NCBI GenBank assembly: GCA_000727475.1
Contig: KL647297.1
Coordinates: 3,195,262-3,259,261 of the forward strand
DNA length: 64,000 bases
Source of the DNA: Sarcocystis neurona
Lineage: Eukaryota; Apicomplexa; Conoidasida; Eucoccidiorida; Sarcocystidae
Direction of reading: 5' to 3'
The notes below the pieces were generated by a model. That model saw nothing but the letters and a program-made list of their open reading frames with translations, was not told the DNA's origin and ran no database searches. The stretch's first letter is position 1. Every line of letters begins with the position of its first letter. Shown here in pieces: positions 23,160 through 36,550 of this stretch. The translations under genes and the position numbers were made by a program.

Positions 23160-23671
23160 TTACTCTCTCTGTGTGTCTTCGTGTCCTTCTTCAGTGAAAA
23201 ATCTACCGGCTCCAACCGACGGAAGCCTCGCGCCCCCCCGCGCTAGCTGCAGCCACGGCAGCAGCGCCCCCACAGAAGCAGCTTCCGCAGGAAAGACAAA
23301 ACAGAAACGTGCAGCAGCAAACCCTCCAGGCCGGGCGGAGAGCCTACCTGAGTAGTAGACGTCTTTCTCCATCTCCCACGGCCGCTGCGCACTCGCCGAG
23401 GGCATGCACAGACAGACACAGGGGTCGAAAGAAACGGAAAGCCAAAAACGTTGCCCCCGTCTTGTGCGGGCCCCCTTCACACACAAATCTAAACCGCAGC
23501 GTCTGCAAGCAACTCTTTTTTTCAACAATATTAATTGCACGGCCCAGCGCACATCCGGCTTGTCCTCTGTGTGTGTAGACATGCGTGGCATGAAGACGTG
23601 CGGCAGCATAGAGCAAAAACCTGCCCAGCCCCTCTTCGTTAGCCTTCCAGTACTCGTGCGGGCTTGTACAC
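23160..23671 (-). CDS. hypothetical protein, last three exons
   Basis: Exons 23671-23485, 23384-23348 and 23281-23160 (TAA) join in frame on the minus strand. The first opens after GCTGCGCAG, with CTAAAC about 20 bases upstream, and contains SPHEYWKANEEGLGRFLLY and later GRAINIVEKKSCLQTLRF. The second is a 37-base micro-exon, RPWEMEKDVYYS, between GTGCGCAG and GTAGGC. The third opens after an unusual AAG acceptor (an alternative CTGCAG lies 28 bases further but breaks phase) and ends in EEGHEDTQRE. The sequence is clearly protein-like, but I do not recognise the family. Upstream exons are missing. Confidence 0.5.
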
Positions 23672-23829
23672 CTGCGCAGCGTGCAGCTGTTTAGAGGGAT
23701 ATACGAGAATTGACCTGCACGCTCCTGCGGTGTCCACGCATGTAGGACCCTTCAACTGGTCTCTCTACCCTGCGTCTCTGCTTTCTGTGTGTCCGTGGGC
23801 ACTTTCCTACTTACGCCTGGTAGCTTACA

Positions 23830-24070
23830 TATACAAATCTGTATACTAATATTGACAGATATGTATGTACATACGTGTGTAGATATTTGTAGACCTATGT
23901 ATGGATACATATATTTATATACGGATACATATATATGTATATATATAGATGCATATACGTAAGTATAGATATCTATATATGTATATATCTGTGTGTATGT
24001 TTGTATAGGCGTACAAGTATACGTCCATGTGAATATGGCTGCATTCATAGTTAACACTTATATACATTTG
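23830..24070. repeat. TATA/GATA array
   Basis: Alternating tatata, gatata and tgtatg units. A separate (CA)n run of about 30 bases lies at 24,358-24,387. Confidence 0.85.
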
Positions 24071-24355
24071 AACATGAGTGTGTATATGTGTTTCTGACGA
24101 TTTGCATGTTGTAGCCCGGTGTGAAGCACCTGTGGTGCTGGTGCGGTCTGCGAAGCCGTATTTCTTGTCTGAAATGCACGGAGGAAACACGCAGGCCAAG
24201 GGCGTTCCACGTTTCGACAGCATTTTAAAACGAAAACCAGCAAGACGAGCTGTCCAATGCTTCCTATCACGTACGACGACTCTTCACAGGCGCGGGGACC
24301 TATATAGCAAGAAAGCAACATAGGGAGAGGAATATAGATGTACAGAACAAGAGAG

Positions 24356-24390
<35 letters not shown>

Positions 24391-25040
24391 GACATACCTA
24401 CGTTTATATATGCATGTTTACTTGTAGATGTGTGGACTTTTCTTACACACGAGGGGAACTGAAGAAGACCCTTATTTTTACTTCCGCTGCATGGAAAAGC
24501 GCAGAGTATGTCTCTCACCCCTTTCTCTGCCTTTCTTTCTGGCCGCTGCTGCGTCACGAGGAGTTCCAGCGCCTGCAGCAGCCTGCCGCGCACCGCAGCA
24601 CATTCACCGTCTTGTGGTGGACGCAATAACGAAACTCACCAACTGAGACATAGAGACACAAAAAACGAGAGAATGAGAGGGACACAGAGTCAAGAGAAAG
24701 ACACGCAAAGAGCAATGCACCAAGACATATGCATATCCGTATTTTCTATACATATATATATATATATATTCGGATATGAGTATATATATATATATGCATG
24801 TATTCGAATATGCGTGTATATATACATATATATATATATGTGATGTGCACGAGCGTATGTATACATGCATATATATATATATATGTGTGAAAGCACCCAC
24901 GTGTACAGGTGTAATTCACTGCGTACACACATACACACACACGGAGCGTATACGTCTCTGCAAATGAAAACGCGAAGACGTCCGGAGATTTTGAGTGGGG
25001 TGGGCGTAGAAATTCGGCTGGATCAAAAATGCTCTGACTT
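24058..25040 (-). CDS. hypothetical protein, partial exon set
   Basis: Supported exons: 25040-24941 (after ATGCAG; contains SQSIFDPAEFLRPP; donor GTGTGT), 24610-24519 (contains GRLLQALELLVTQQRPERK; donor GTGAGA) and terminal 24168-24058 after CATTTCAG. The last two join in phase. The first and second do not, so an exon is missing or one boundary is wrong. An upstream ATG at about 25,155 (MCSPAATEKGVSVL) could be the start. The middle exon looks alpha-helical. Family unknown. Confidence 0.4.
24735..24890. repeat. TATATA/TATGCA array
   Basis: AT-rich simple repeat, probably intronic in the minus-strand gene that spans it. Confidence 0.85.
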
Positions 25041-25227
25041 CTGCATGTCTCTAGAGAACAACCCGGTACATACATATATATATATATATATGTATGCGTG
25101 TCGCTTGGTTCCTACGAGCACTGAAACGCCTTTTTCTGTAGCTGCCGGGGAGCACATTTTCGTGTAAGTGATTGCTCCAGGAAGCAGCTAAAGGCAGCTG
25201 CACGGCTGAAGTCTCTCTACGCGGCGC

Positions 25228-28200
25228 TCAACAGGAAGGCACAATGCCCCTGCAGAAGAGTGGCCCAGCACACGAGCAACAGCAGCAGGCGTACAAGAGC
25301 AGCACTCTGCTGCTGCAGGTCCCTGCAGCAGGCGGTTGCGGAGAAGCTGCTGTCAAGCGCACGCACCGAGCGAGGAGCTGCTTCTGTTCCTCGAGGAGTC
25401 GCTGGCTGGCAAGGGCGAGCACGCACCGACTGCGGAGGGGGTCACCTGCAGGGCCTTCTGCAGAACGCCACCAGCAGCACCAGAGAGGCAGAACAGCAGT
25501 CAGCAGCAGCAGCGTGAGAAGAGATGCACCTGCGAAAAAGAGAGCCTCGTTTTCGCAGAGGACACAGAAGAAGCAGCGCGAGGGACTGTGAATAAGTCGC
25601 GCTGGTCACCCAGTAGGTCGTCCCCCCTGCCCCGCCAGCACCGCCGCTGCGCGCTGCTTCAGAACAGAAATCTACCACTCTCGCATGTGCGCGCTGGAGG
25701 AGGGCAGCAGTCGCAGCCACGAGCAAACCAAGGTACGGGCAGCTGTGCAATGGCAGGCGCTGCTGGCATCGGTGCTCTACGTGCTAGCTGCTTCTCTGCT
25801 GAAGAAACTCGCATATGCCTACCAGCTGCTGCGGCTGCTGTTGCGTCCACTTTCGCATGCAGAGTCATCACCTGCTGCGACACCTGCTCAAGCTTCTGCC
25901 GCGTCTCTTTCAGTCCGGGAATTTGCGGGGGAGCCAGCACCAGCGGAGGCATCAGTGCTTTCTCTTTGTTCATGGAATCGATCTGAAAGAAGACGCGCAG
26001 CACAAGGCATGAACTATCTCTGAGAGAGAGAGAGAGAGACAACACATGACCTAGGGATGAAGACGCGGCTCGTAAGCGCGATGGCTGCGGTGTCTGTACA
26101 CTGCAGCACCTTCGTGAGAGTTCCGCCTCAAAGGTGTTTGTAGACCTTTGAAGTCCACCCCACCGAAGAGTCAATACATTTTAGAACACTGTGATTTTTT
26201 CTTGTTCTAGCTACTCTCCTTTACACATCACGACTACGCCTTCAAAGTTCCATTTAGGAACTTGCTGCCATGCAGTGTTCTAGAAAGTGGGCAGCACTTA
26301 CCACGCGATACAGTCGCTGGATCTCCAGCCGCTGCTCCTCGACAACACGCTGAGCTTCCAGCTGCTCGCTGCAGTATAATCAAACACAGACGGAAGAGTT
26401 TCCCGGGGTTGCCCTTGTCAACACCAAATCTATTTTTTTTCTCAAGGGAGCCCCAGCACGCTTCTGGCCAGAAAACGAACTCCAGCAGCTGCCTGCTACG
26501 CAGGGAGGGCGGCTTCCTGTCTTTGAAAACAAAGAAGAAGCCGACGTAGGAGGCAGCAATTCCAAGCTTGGCAGCAGCACCAGACACACTCCGTCCGCTT
26601 CTCTAACGTCTGAGGGAGTGGACAGGGGAAACGCTGCTGCTGAGGCGCAGGCTCTGAGACCAGTAGATACTCAGGCCAGAGAACGTTCACACACAAGTCC
26701 TGCACCTTTTTCCCCAGAAGAAGGCTGCTTCCACCTGCAGGAGCACTGCAGGCGGTAGTGACTTACGATTCACTCTGCACGATGCACATCTTCGAAACGC
26801 GAAGCTCTGCAAAAAGACAGAAGCGCAGAGTCCAACCTACATCGTTGCATCGAGAAACGAAAGAGTTTGGAGAACAGAGAGGCTGCTCTGTGTGGAGAGC
26901 CGCAGAGCTGCGGAAAAGAAACAGAACTTCTGGCGGGCGGATCTGCCAGCGATACCTGCTGCGCAACTCTCAACACAGAATCAGACGCTGAAGGGACGCA
27001 AGCAGCTCGCCACAAAACGACGACTTTCCCTCTCTCTCGCTGGCACTCCCACACACACAGTACCTATACATAAATCTATGCATTTACACGCAGTATGTGC
27101 ATGTCCACACAGCGCAAGGCCCATATACGCACACGTGTGTATAGACATATGTGCGTACAGAGAAACCCACAGACACGCAGGAATGCACGCAGGCAGAAGT
27201 ACGAGGAAATCCACTATTGGAAGAGGGAAAGAGGGAGCCTGCGGCGGGGAGGTGGAGAGGGTTGACGAGCTATTGTCTTCGAGATTTTCAAGAGAAAACT
27301 CAATTGTGCCCAGCACCTTCGACAGTTCTTCCGAACTGTTTGCTCAGCGCCCGGTGGTAGTCAACCCCGCGCTGCAGCGCGCCGACCTGGCGGGCAACCT
27401 GCAGCGACACAGCAGCAGCAGCAGCAGAATCTGTCTGCCATGCGCGACACAAGGTTGCTGTGGCGAAGGTCGGAGAACGGGTGACGACAGAGGTGGTGCT
27501 GTCTGCCGCATTCAACTGTGCAAGATGTCTTCGTGCAGACTACACGCGTAGTAGGGGCGAACAGGCCAAAACGCGTCACACCCCTCTCTCTGGCATTCAC
27601 CGCCATCCTACGAAGATGAGGACAGAAACACCAGTAGCTCACTGACTCCTCGAGCAACCTCGTGTGTGGGTCTGGGGGGTGGATGTGAACACTCTGAAGC
27701 GTCTGTGCCCGGAGTAGTTCTGCACAGCAGACGAAGGGCACTGCTGCGCTGAGCAAGATGGAGCTTAGGCTCTAGTTAAGAGCCACGGGCCGCCAATTTC
27801 GCCGCAGCTCTTTCTGTCCTTCAGAATTCCGCCTTATAGTGCAAGCACGCATTGTGTTTCACAAAGTGAAGAACGGCAGCTCCTCCCAGCTACCGACCGC
27901 AAGAGTGCTCTATCTGCACACACCTCGTCAACCACGTGAGAACCACCGCTGGAGTCTGCAGGCATCCCAGGCATAGAAGCACGCGCAGTGAGCTGCGCGA
28001 GCTGGCATCGCGCCCGCTGCAGCTCCTCTTTCAGCTGAACGTCCTCTCTGAGTTTCTCTGCGCAGTCCTGAAGAATAAGACAATGATTTCGTCAGCAAGG
28101 CAAGGCAACAGGACGGCGAGATGCAGACGTCGGGCACCGTAGTATCGCTTCGTTGGTACACGTGAATGTGGCGCACATACACATGCGGGGCGAGGCGCAT

Positions 28201-30676
28201 GGCTGAGGCAGCAGCACCCGATTAAGCCTCTGTATAAAGAGAGGTCAATGACCACAGAAAGGAGCTTCAGCACGGCCACAGGCACGAACCGCAGAGAGCC
28301 ACGGTGTTCCCTCAAATTTTGCCCAGGCTTCTTCGCCTCTGTGACGAGGAGGAGCTGCTGCAATTGCGCTACACCCGCGCTCCAGTAGTACCACCTCTGT
28401 CTGCTCGCCTCGAGAGTATCTCCCAGCGGCGAAGGCTCAAAGAAGGCGTAGAGACATGTGCCGCATACTGCGACACGCGCGTGTTGCGCTATCCCCAAAG
28501 TTGCTTCCTACTTGCCCTCGGCAGAGGAGCACCGCTTCTAAGCAACGCCACGCGCGCCGAACGAACATCCGGATGGAAACGAAAAACAACAAAAAGAAGG
28601 CAGTCGGGCAGAAAGTGACAGAGAGAAAGAGGGGAAGAAGACGGACCGACGACGTGCAGAGGCGGTCGTGTCTGCGTGTGCGCTCTTCCCCCCGAAGGGA
28701 GCAGCAGCCGAAGAAAAGGAAATGAAGCAGGCGAGGAGGACCAGCCGCTGGCGCAGCAGCATTAAAAAGCGGAAGTATCCTCATTGCAGCAGATGGGCGC
28801 GACAGGCTATATTTGTACACGCGAGACCAATCACTGCCCTGTGGCGACCCTGGGTCCAGCAGCTCACAGTATGGGATTCTCTTTCAGTACGACAGGTAGA
28901 CATGCATCACTAGAGATAGGTAAGTAGAACGGTCGGTAGCATGACCGATGGGAAGAGAGCCACCACGAAAGGTGCTTTACGTGTCACACCACGGTAGCTG
29001 ATACACACCTGGTGCATGGCGAGGATGCGGTCACGCTCGGCGATGCCTTGCTCTGCAGCAGCAAGGGCGTCGCTGAGCTCGTTGAAGATTTTTTCATGCC
29101 GAAGGCGCAGCCCTTCGTTTGCTGCGACTTCAGCAGCCGCCGCGTCCAGGCGCAGTCTGAGCGTCTTGTTTTCTTCTGCATACCTGCGAGCAAGGACGCA
29201 CAGCCCAAGTGGAGAGTGTCGCGCGGTATACCCTTTTTTCCGCTGTGGGCGTCGCACAACCACGACTCACGTCAAGCGGGTGGGCAGTCTTTACATACTG
29301 GATGCATCGGCCATTGCGTTCTGTTTCTGCTTTCTTCATTCGTTTTTCTTTGCGACATCAGCCCGCTGCTCGCCGCCGTTCTCTAGCTGGCAGTCTTACT
29401 TCCGTTGAGTACCGGCACACCGTGTGTTCTGTCCTCTGTTTTGGAGGGGTCGCAACTCTTTACCTGTGGTCGAGATTGTGTATGGACTCGCCGTTTCAAG
29501 TGTTGGGTCGTCCCGAAGCACGCGCTGTATCAGCTGCTGCTGATGGTGGACTTTTAAATTGGAGCGAACGAAGGAATATTATCAACAGACAACCCCTTGT
29601 CCGACTACACAGCTGGAATGAACATGTGACAACGGGACGGAAGTCCCACTGCCTTCCACAGAAAGCTAACACGTTGCCCTCGCGCCTCCAGCACTCCTCG
29701 CACACGAGTCGGAACTGCTCACCTTCGCACGTCGTTGAGGCTGGCCTTGCAGGCGATCAGCTTTTCCTGTTCCGCTTTCAGCAGCAGCGATGAAAGCTCC
29801 TCGAGTCTGTTGCGCTGGTGGAGGATCACTTGTTCTGCTTTGCGCAGCACTGCGCCTTCGCGCTCTTCAGCATCTTCATTGTCTTCCTCGCCTTCCTCCA
29901 TCTCGTCGTCTTCCTCAGACTCCTCTTCTTTATCCGCTGAGGCACAAAAAGCGACAAACTCCAGCAATGTCGTATGGCGCCTTCCGCGTGCATAGGCACT
30001 CGCCTGCTGCTCCCGAATCATTGGTTGCAATTGTGTCAACGAACTGCCATAACGGAGACACGGTGACGTATAAAAGGCATTGACTACGCTTTAGCGGGTC
30101 ACCTGCTCCCTCTCGACAGTGTAGTAGCACCACGTCGACTTTTTGCATCTGTTTTTACATCGCCAACTTTCATGCATCTGCTTTCCCTTCCAAGGCTGCT
30201 CAGACGCGCACAAATTATTACGCGGATTTCCAAGCATATCTCTAGAATCAGCTGCTCCCACAACTGTATCTTCGCCCTTGCTCTAGTTAGTGTCTTCTCA
30301 CTCAGTGCTGATGTTTCTTCTCCCAACATAACTTCTGGTCTAGATCAGCTATTAGGCACACACACAGTCACGCTTTACCATCGCTGTCACGCGACGCGCG
30401 ACGCCCAGCATCCGGAGGACGCGCAGATGCGTGCGGGAATGACTGCCTGAAACCAGACTGCAGTTGTTCTGCTTCGACGTCCGGTTTCTCGTAGAATCTG
30501 CCTCTGCCTTCTGGTACCCTCTTCACAGGCAGAGAAGTCAAGACGGTACACCATCCTCTCGACTCCTCCTCCTGTTGTACCTTCGCATTCACCGCCATCT
30601 TCAGTTTGTTCCGCAGCGAAATGCCTCTTCCGCAACTCTTTGAAAAGTCAAACCTGAAGAATCTCAAGAGCGACAT
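25228..30676 (-). CDS. nine-exon coiled-coil protein (~469 aa)
   Basis: Exons (minus): 30676-30379, 29936-29723, 29183-29009, 28067-27924, 27398-27317, 26806-26767, 26368-26302, 25982-25823 and 25457-25228. All have GT..AG introns of 319-941 bases and all phases agree. Exon 1 starts at ATG with MSLLRFFRFDFSKSCGRG. Exon 2 opens with an acidic block (EEESEEDDEMEEGEED), then long heptad-rich helices follow (RLEELSSLLLKAEQEKL; KTLRLRLDAAAAEVAANEG; KLREDVQLKEELQRARCQL; EQLEAQRVVEEQRLEIQRLY). This is a coiled-coil scaffold or motor-linker type protein; function unknown. The last exon is the least certain. It may read through to a Cys/Leu-rich end at 25,228, or splice again (44-base intron) into a frame ending at 25,217 with a hydrophobic tail. 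Confidence 0.78.
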
Positions 30677-30679
30677 CAC

Positions 30680-33600
30680 GCAGGGCCGCCCACAGGCAGT
30701 GTTTGAACAGATTCAATTCCCCTCTTCGAAATTATTCGTCTTTTCTACGCTCGCAGTAATGTTCACTTGAACGACAGTATCCGTGTACGTACCCGCACTC
30801 ACGAGCATATCACATATATGAGATATCTACGGACACACAAGTCCATGCACACGTATGGGGAACTTCCGTGAAGCCCAGTACCTCGCTGTTTTGAAAGTAT
30901 CAAACAGTGTTGGCAGCCGTCATACAGCTGTGTGCGGCACACTCCACGGACAGGCCCCGCACATTCATTTAAAGTAGGCTTACGTTGAACGTTGCTGGCT
31001 GTTGCAGGGACAGAATTTTACTGGGCCCTGTCGAGAGATTCGTCCTTCTAAAACATCTTTAGTTTGACAAGCTTCTATCTAGGGCGTATTTGTGTCCTAT
31101 ACGGATACACTGCGGCCACGTGATGCACTTATGTGGTGGTGTCATTAGACGTTGACAGTGCTACGGGCTAGTCGTACGAATACGGTAGTTTGTAGTAGTC
31201 TGTTTGCCTGCAAACACCTTTTCGTTGTAGTCTACCTGCACGTGTCTTGTCTGGATACATACATATATATATACACACACATACTTCGATTGATAGATAG
31301 ATAGATAGAGAGATAAATAGGCAGAGATAAATATATATATATGTATGTATATACGCAAGGGTGCATGCGAATACGTACGTATGTGTGTATACGTGTGTAC
31401 ATATGCATCTACGTTTGTATTCACGAACCTCTGTATGCAAGTAGTTATGCATTGATACGGTGACGTACGCGTGTGATAGATAGATAAATAGGTATGTCTA
31501 TATATATATAGATAGATATACCTTATTATATACGCAAGGGTCCATGCGAATACGTACATATGTGTATACGTATGCACACGTACTTACGTACGCAAGTAGG
31601 TATGCCTGTATACGGTGAAGTATGCGTGCGTGTCTACGCGTATGCACCTGCATTTGTACGCGTGTGTCCGCGGGATAAACCCGTCGGCAGGCTTTGTGTT
31701 TTCGGTGTGGTGATTTGCTCCTGCCGATCCGAATTAGTGTACGCGTTTATAATTGCTCGCTCGCAGTGGGAAATTTATTAAGTGGCACGTGATCATATCT
31801 GCACAGTTATCCCTTGCAGCCGCCTGGATGCTGGATGCTATTTCCCCAACGGTGGATGAAGCGTCGTTGCATGGCATGCGTACAGTGCAGCGGCAGGAGC
31901 TCGAATATACCTTTTCGCGGTTTGACTGAACAGGACACGCGCATATCAAGTGCGCTTTTCAATACCGTCTTCACGCCCATTTTGGCTTTTTTACTCAAGC
32001 AGGTTCTTTTCGACCAGCTGGCATCGGTATCCTTACTGGGCAAGTGACAGTGCGGGCTGCGGTGGACTCGCAAGAAAGACACGCACTCGGCGTCACGCAC
32101 ACCCTCAAGCGGGAGGCTGGGCATACTGGTGGAGAGGTAGTGTTTGGAAAAGCGGATTGGGGAAGCTATCACCTGTTGTCGAAATGTCTATTACCTTCAT
32201 TACAACGGCACTTTACCGTCATGACTACCAGGATGCAGCACGTACCATTTCGAAAAGAGACAAGACCAAAGTGCAGCGTTGTTAACGAAGTTGCTAGCAA
32301 TCTTCGAATCAGATTCACAGAACACACATGAATGTGCAGGAAATCCGCACAGAGTCCTTTTATAGTCGGAGCATCTCGGCATTCCCCGGGGCAGAAAAGC
32401 AGAGAATTCCCGTGAAGGGAAGATAGACTGCTCTGCAGCTCCGCACCAGTTCGCATCGGGCCCCGATGACACACGCACAACGCACACACGCGCGAAACAA
32501 AGTAGGGCACATCCAGAGTGTCAGTAGACCTTTAAAAGCGTCGGAGTACTGCTAAAGGTAATAAGCTACTCGAAGGAAGAGGGGAGTTGTCATTGCCGCG
32601 TTCGTCGAGTGGGATCGCAGCGTGTGCGTCTCACAGAATTGAGTAAGCACTCACCATCGTACCATTCAGGTCCACCAGAAATCACTTTGCTTTTCCCGTA
32701 ACTGCCTCAGTGTTGAAACGTTTTACGCCGAAATGCCTGGACAGTGGGGTAGCGGGCGGATGCTGCGACACTTACACCCGAGAAGGGGCAACGCTACTTG
32801 AGCTGCAGAACTGCGAAATATAATGGGATTCAAGCGCTTAGTTCAAAGAAGGGAAACCGATACGAGTGTGGCCGTTCAACTGCTACCTGATGGCCAGATA
32901 TTGCGAGTCCGATCAACGACATAGGAAAATTAAGACTGAGGACGCCGCCACCATCTCGGCAACGACGATATATTTGTTTGCCAGGTCTGCGATACGCCTG
33001 ACTGATCCGTACCTTCTGGTGCAATCTCTACATGCTATATATCACTATCATACTTCCCGGTACACCTATCTCAGCAGCTACGTACATGGCAGCAGTGGAG
33101 TAGTAGTCTTGCTGGGAGACCCAGAACCTAGTTGTTGTCCTAGCCATGCACTCCACGAGAGCAGTCTAGTATGAGGCCACACAATGCAGTTCTGCCAGTC
33201 ATTATTCATTCCAGGGGGGATGACCAAAATTTCAAAACGCCGCAGAGATACGTGGGGAGCTGCGCAGTCTGAATCCCACTGGAGCCCTTCACTCGACTGC
33301 AGGAGAGGAAGCAGCAACACGCGCTGAGGCCGCAAAACCATGCTGCAAAGACAGGGTTGACACCTGCATGGTCGCGTAGTTCACTCGTTCCGCCTTAGGA
33401 GCTCGGTGGATTCTAGTGCAGTGAGAGACATGACTACTGACGCTGGGTGCCGTTTTAGCCAGTCAAAACCGTGTGAATTCAGTACATACATGAGTACTCT
33501 GCAAACGCAGAGTACAAAGCCGTGATACCTTTGCAGGTCACGTAGTCGACCTTTTTAAAAAGCGGCGACGACGAGAAGTAATCCAGTGTTTCAACAGGCT

Positions 33601-36550
33601 GCCCCTATCAAGCTTTATTTATGTTCTCTTCTGGTTACCATCAGTGGACCGACTGTTCCGCTCCGAGAGAACTTGTGATTATTTTTTTCCGTGATCCGAA
33701 CTACAATGATCTAGAACTGATTGGCTTCTCAGGCGCCCTGGAGGGAGCTTTTTATACAGACACAAGAGCAGAAGTGGCACAGAGGAAAACGGTCTCCAGG
33801 AACCTGGAATCCGATGCCTTGGCACATCCCTCCTGCCTTCTTGCGTCCGACGTCCACTGTATATCCATATGATATGTGGAGGGTAGTTTGCACTATAGTC
33901 TTACATTATTATCCGAGGAGTGCTCTGCACAAGCGTCAGCGCGAGAAAAGGTGCGTGTGAGAGAACCTAAGAGCGGCAACTGCCTAAGTTTTTCTCTGTC
34001 TCCTCCTTCTTCCTGCCTTTCTTCTTGTATTGCGAAAAATCTGATTGTCGTACTCTAGGGAACGCAGTCGTCCACTATCCTTCTGTATAGTGGTGTGGGT
34101 GGGGAGAACTTGTACCTGTTGCGCCAGATCTACTGGTACCAGTCTCACAAACAAACGTCTGCGTTAAGGCATGAAACAAACGCCTGTTCTTCTACGAACA
34201 GCTTTACCTCGCCCGTGTGTACAGTCGGACACATTGGGACGTACGGAACAAAAAAGTGAACTACGTTCTCAACCGTGAAAACCTCAGCCATGATGCAAGG
34301 GATAAGGCAGAGATCTGAATGCATTGATTCGTCGAATTGTTAATGCCGCACCCAACTGCGTGCAGACGCTGCGGTATTGGCGCTGATTGAAAGTTATCAC
34401 ATAACCCAGTTGCCTGCAACTCCGGGGTCGGCTATACGGTCTGTTGCTTTGTAGGTGCTCGCTGAGAACAAACCTAGAGAGCACACCTAGAATCTGGTTT
34501 CTGACAGCGGAGGCCTGCCTTACAACTGGTGACTGATAGTTCGCCCGAGGCACTTTTCCTCGGGTACGATAAGGCCTGGAAGGACCGAACCGCGCAGTTG
34601 AGCTCTCACAAAGCACGCTGGGTATTGTTAGGCGTGTGACGCATTGAGCAGATTACCTCTGCGCGCGAGAGCGCACTTGTTTCGAACAAAGTCCACGTCT
34701 CTGCTAAGCAAGACAACCTCGGAAATTCTACTGCTTCCAACAGTAGCCATATGAACGTCAACGACCCCTTACCGCCCTGCGTGCTAACTCTTCTTCCTGG
34801 CGAGCGTACCCTACGCAGAAGCACTGTAGTCAGCGCCTCCCTGGCTGATACTTCCATATTAACCACGCTTAGTTCGTTCACGATATTTGTGCATGAAAAG
34901 CTCACCGCACGTGGCAATGGAGTCTGAATAACCTACGACCGGGTTGCTCAGCTCAGGCCACCAGGTACGTAATCAGCACGACTTCGCGGCTTTATTTAGC
35001 AACTGCATTCGTAAAAACCGTTCTGGACCCTGCAGAGGGTATCCTCTCTCCACGTGCGGCTACACCGAAGGGCGGACCGTAGTAGTGTAGTCGCGGAGGA
35101 TACTTACGTGCGTCTGCCTACGCGTGAACGCACTAGGGTAGTTACACGAGCTCTGAAAAAGAGAACAATCTCTCTTCGTCTGCACACAGACAACACTGGA
35201 AAAAGCATAGTGTAGTCCAGGGAGATCTACGGTGTACTCACTTTCAAAGTACGGAGCTCGGCGCTGCCCTACGAACATTCCTCGACGAACACGAAAGGCC
35301 AGAGTGTCCGCTGAAAGTGGTAGGGCGTGAGCCGCAGTTCAACAGAAAATCAGCGGGTGCCTTTTTTAACATCAGCTCGCGCAGCGACAGGGAGCTGAAG
35401 CGAACCACGTCGATCAGGATGATCAGTCAAGAAAAGTAGAGAGCTGATACTGGAACTGAGGCGGATGTGGAGGCGTAGAATTGAGCGCCTCCACAAAGCA
35501 CAAAGCGTTCGCACGTACCTATGAACCCTGTTATGCAAGGGACGGGTTCCCCATGTGCAGACTTTTCTCCTCTACATCACAGTACTTAAGTGGGGCGCGC
35601 TACAGCTTCTCCCTACACGCTAGCGATGAGCTTCGCGCAATTGTCACTCCATTTTGAGGTGGTACTCGGAGACGGTTAGCATCGTAGCGCCACTTCCAGG
35701 AGTAGTCTGAAAGAATTATTTCGGACCCCGATAAAGATTGATTAACGTGGAGACAGGTTGAAGCACAGACAGGGAATTCTGCCTCGGGCGCATGTGCTTT
35801 TGCTCAATATGACTTCTGCGCAGAGACTTTGAGATGTCGCGCAATTTGTTCCACATAATTGACGCGTTGTCCACTATAACAGTCTACACCGACAAGTATT
35901 AGTGCTTGGGTGCAGCCCCTTCCGTGGGCAGGCATATTCTGTTGAGTGGGTTCAATAAATGCTGCCCCCTACGCACAGAGGGTCGCTTTAAGTAACAGCA
36001 CGCTCCAGTGCAGTTAGTTGTAATACAGTGTACGCCTCTGCCATAGACACGCTGCGACATCGAGCCTTGACAAACACAAACTTGGGGAAGTTTCTGCCAT
36101 GTCCAGATCAAGTTCAACACTTTAAACGCCTTGTTGCATAAGATTGCACAGCTCGTGGACCTACACATTTTGGTCGAGACAGACCGGCCTAACATTTGAA
36201 GTGACTAAGATATGTCACTATGCAATCATTCAACGAAACGCAAACATAAAGTGCTAGTGAAAACACTTGCGACTCTCCTTGATTTCTCATTGGATGGACA
36301 CTCCGTGGGGCGAGCACATGCTCTGCATTTATGGGTTTTTCACGAAAAGTAAGTTTTGCAGAAGAGGCACAAAAACTAAGAAATGCTCGTGTTCAAGCTG
36401 CCACATGCATACCCTAACTGGTACCAGCTTGCTAGTCTTTCCACCGCGACCTGAGTCCTTTTGTAGAAGAATGGGAGGTGCGCTTCTCCATGCGCTTACG
36501 CGGTACATTGTGAACTGCGCAGGTCGCTTTGCCTAGAGAGCAGAACGTAC
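30680..36550. other. repeat-poor region, no assignable gene
   Basis: Even base composition and few simple repeats, unlike the left 30 kb. Open frames are scattered on both strands and mostly under 120 codons. The best are minus 31807-32172 (contains KAKMGVKTVLKSALDMR) and minus 34606-34917. None has clear partners, signal peptide or domain. This looks like the start of a P-type (feature-poor) segment. Confidence 0.5.
31254..31620. repeat. GATA/TATG/TACG array
   Basis: Mixed gataga, tatata and tacgta units. A diverged direct repeat is present: 'tatacgcaagggt-catgcgaatacgta' occurs at about 31,350 and 31,530, so the array was partly duplicated. Confidence 0.8.

Noticed and set aside
29209..29793. 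194-codon plus ORF
   Set aside because: Lies antisense to an intron and exon of the phase-supported coiled-coil gene; no domain.
30620..30770. Plus-strand frame with MPLPQLFEKSNLKNLKSDI
   Set aside because: Looks protein-like but is antisense to exon 1 of the coiled-coil gene, is only about 50 codons, and has no splice partner. Kept as a caution about the first exon of that gene.
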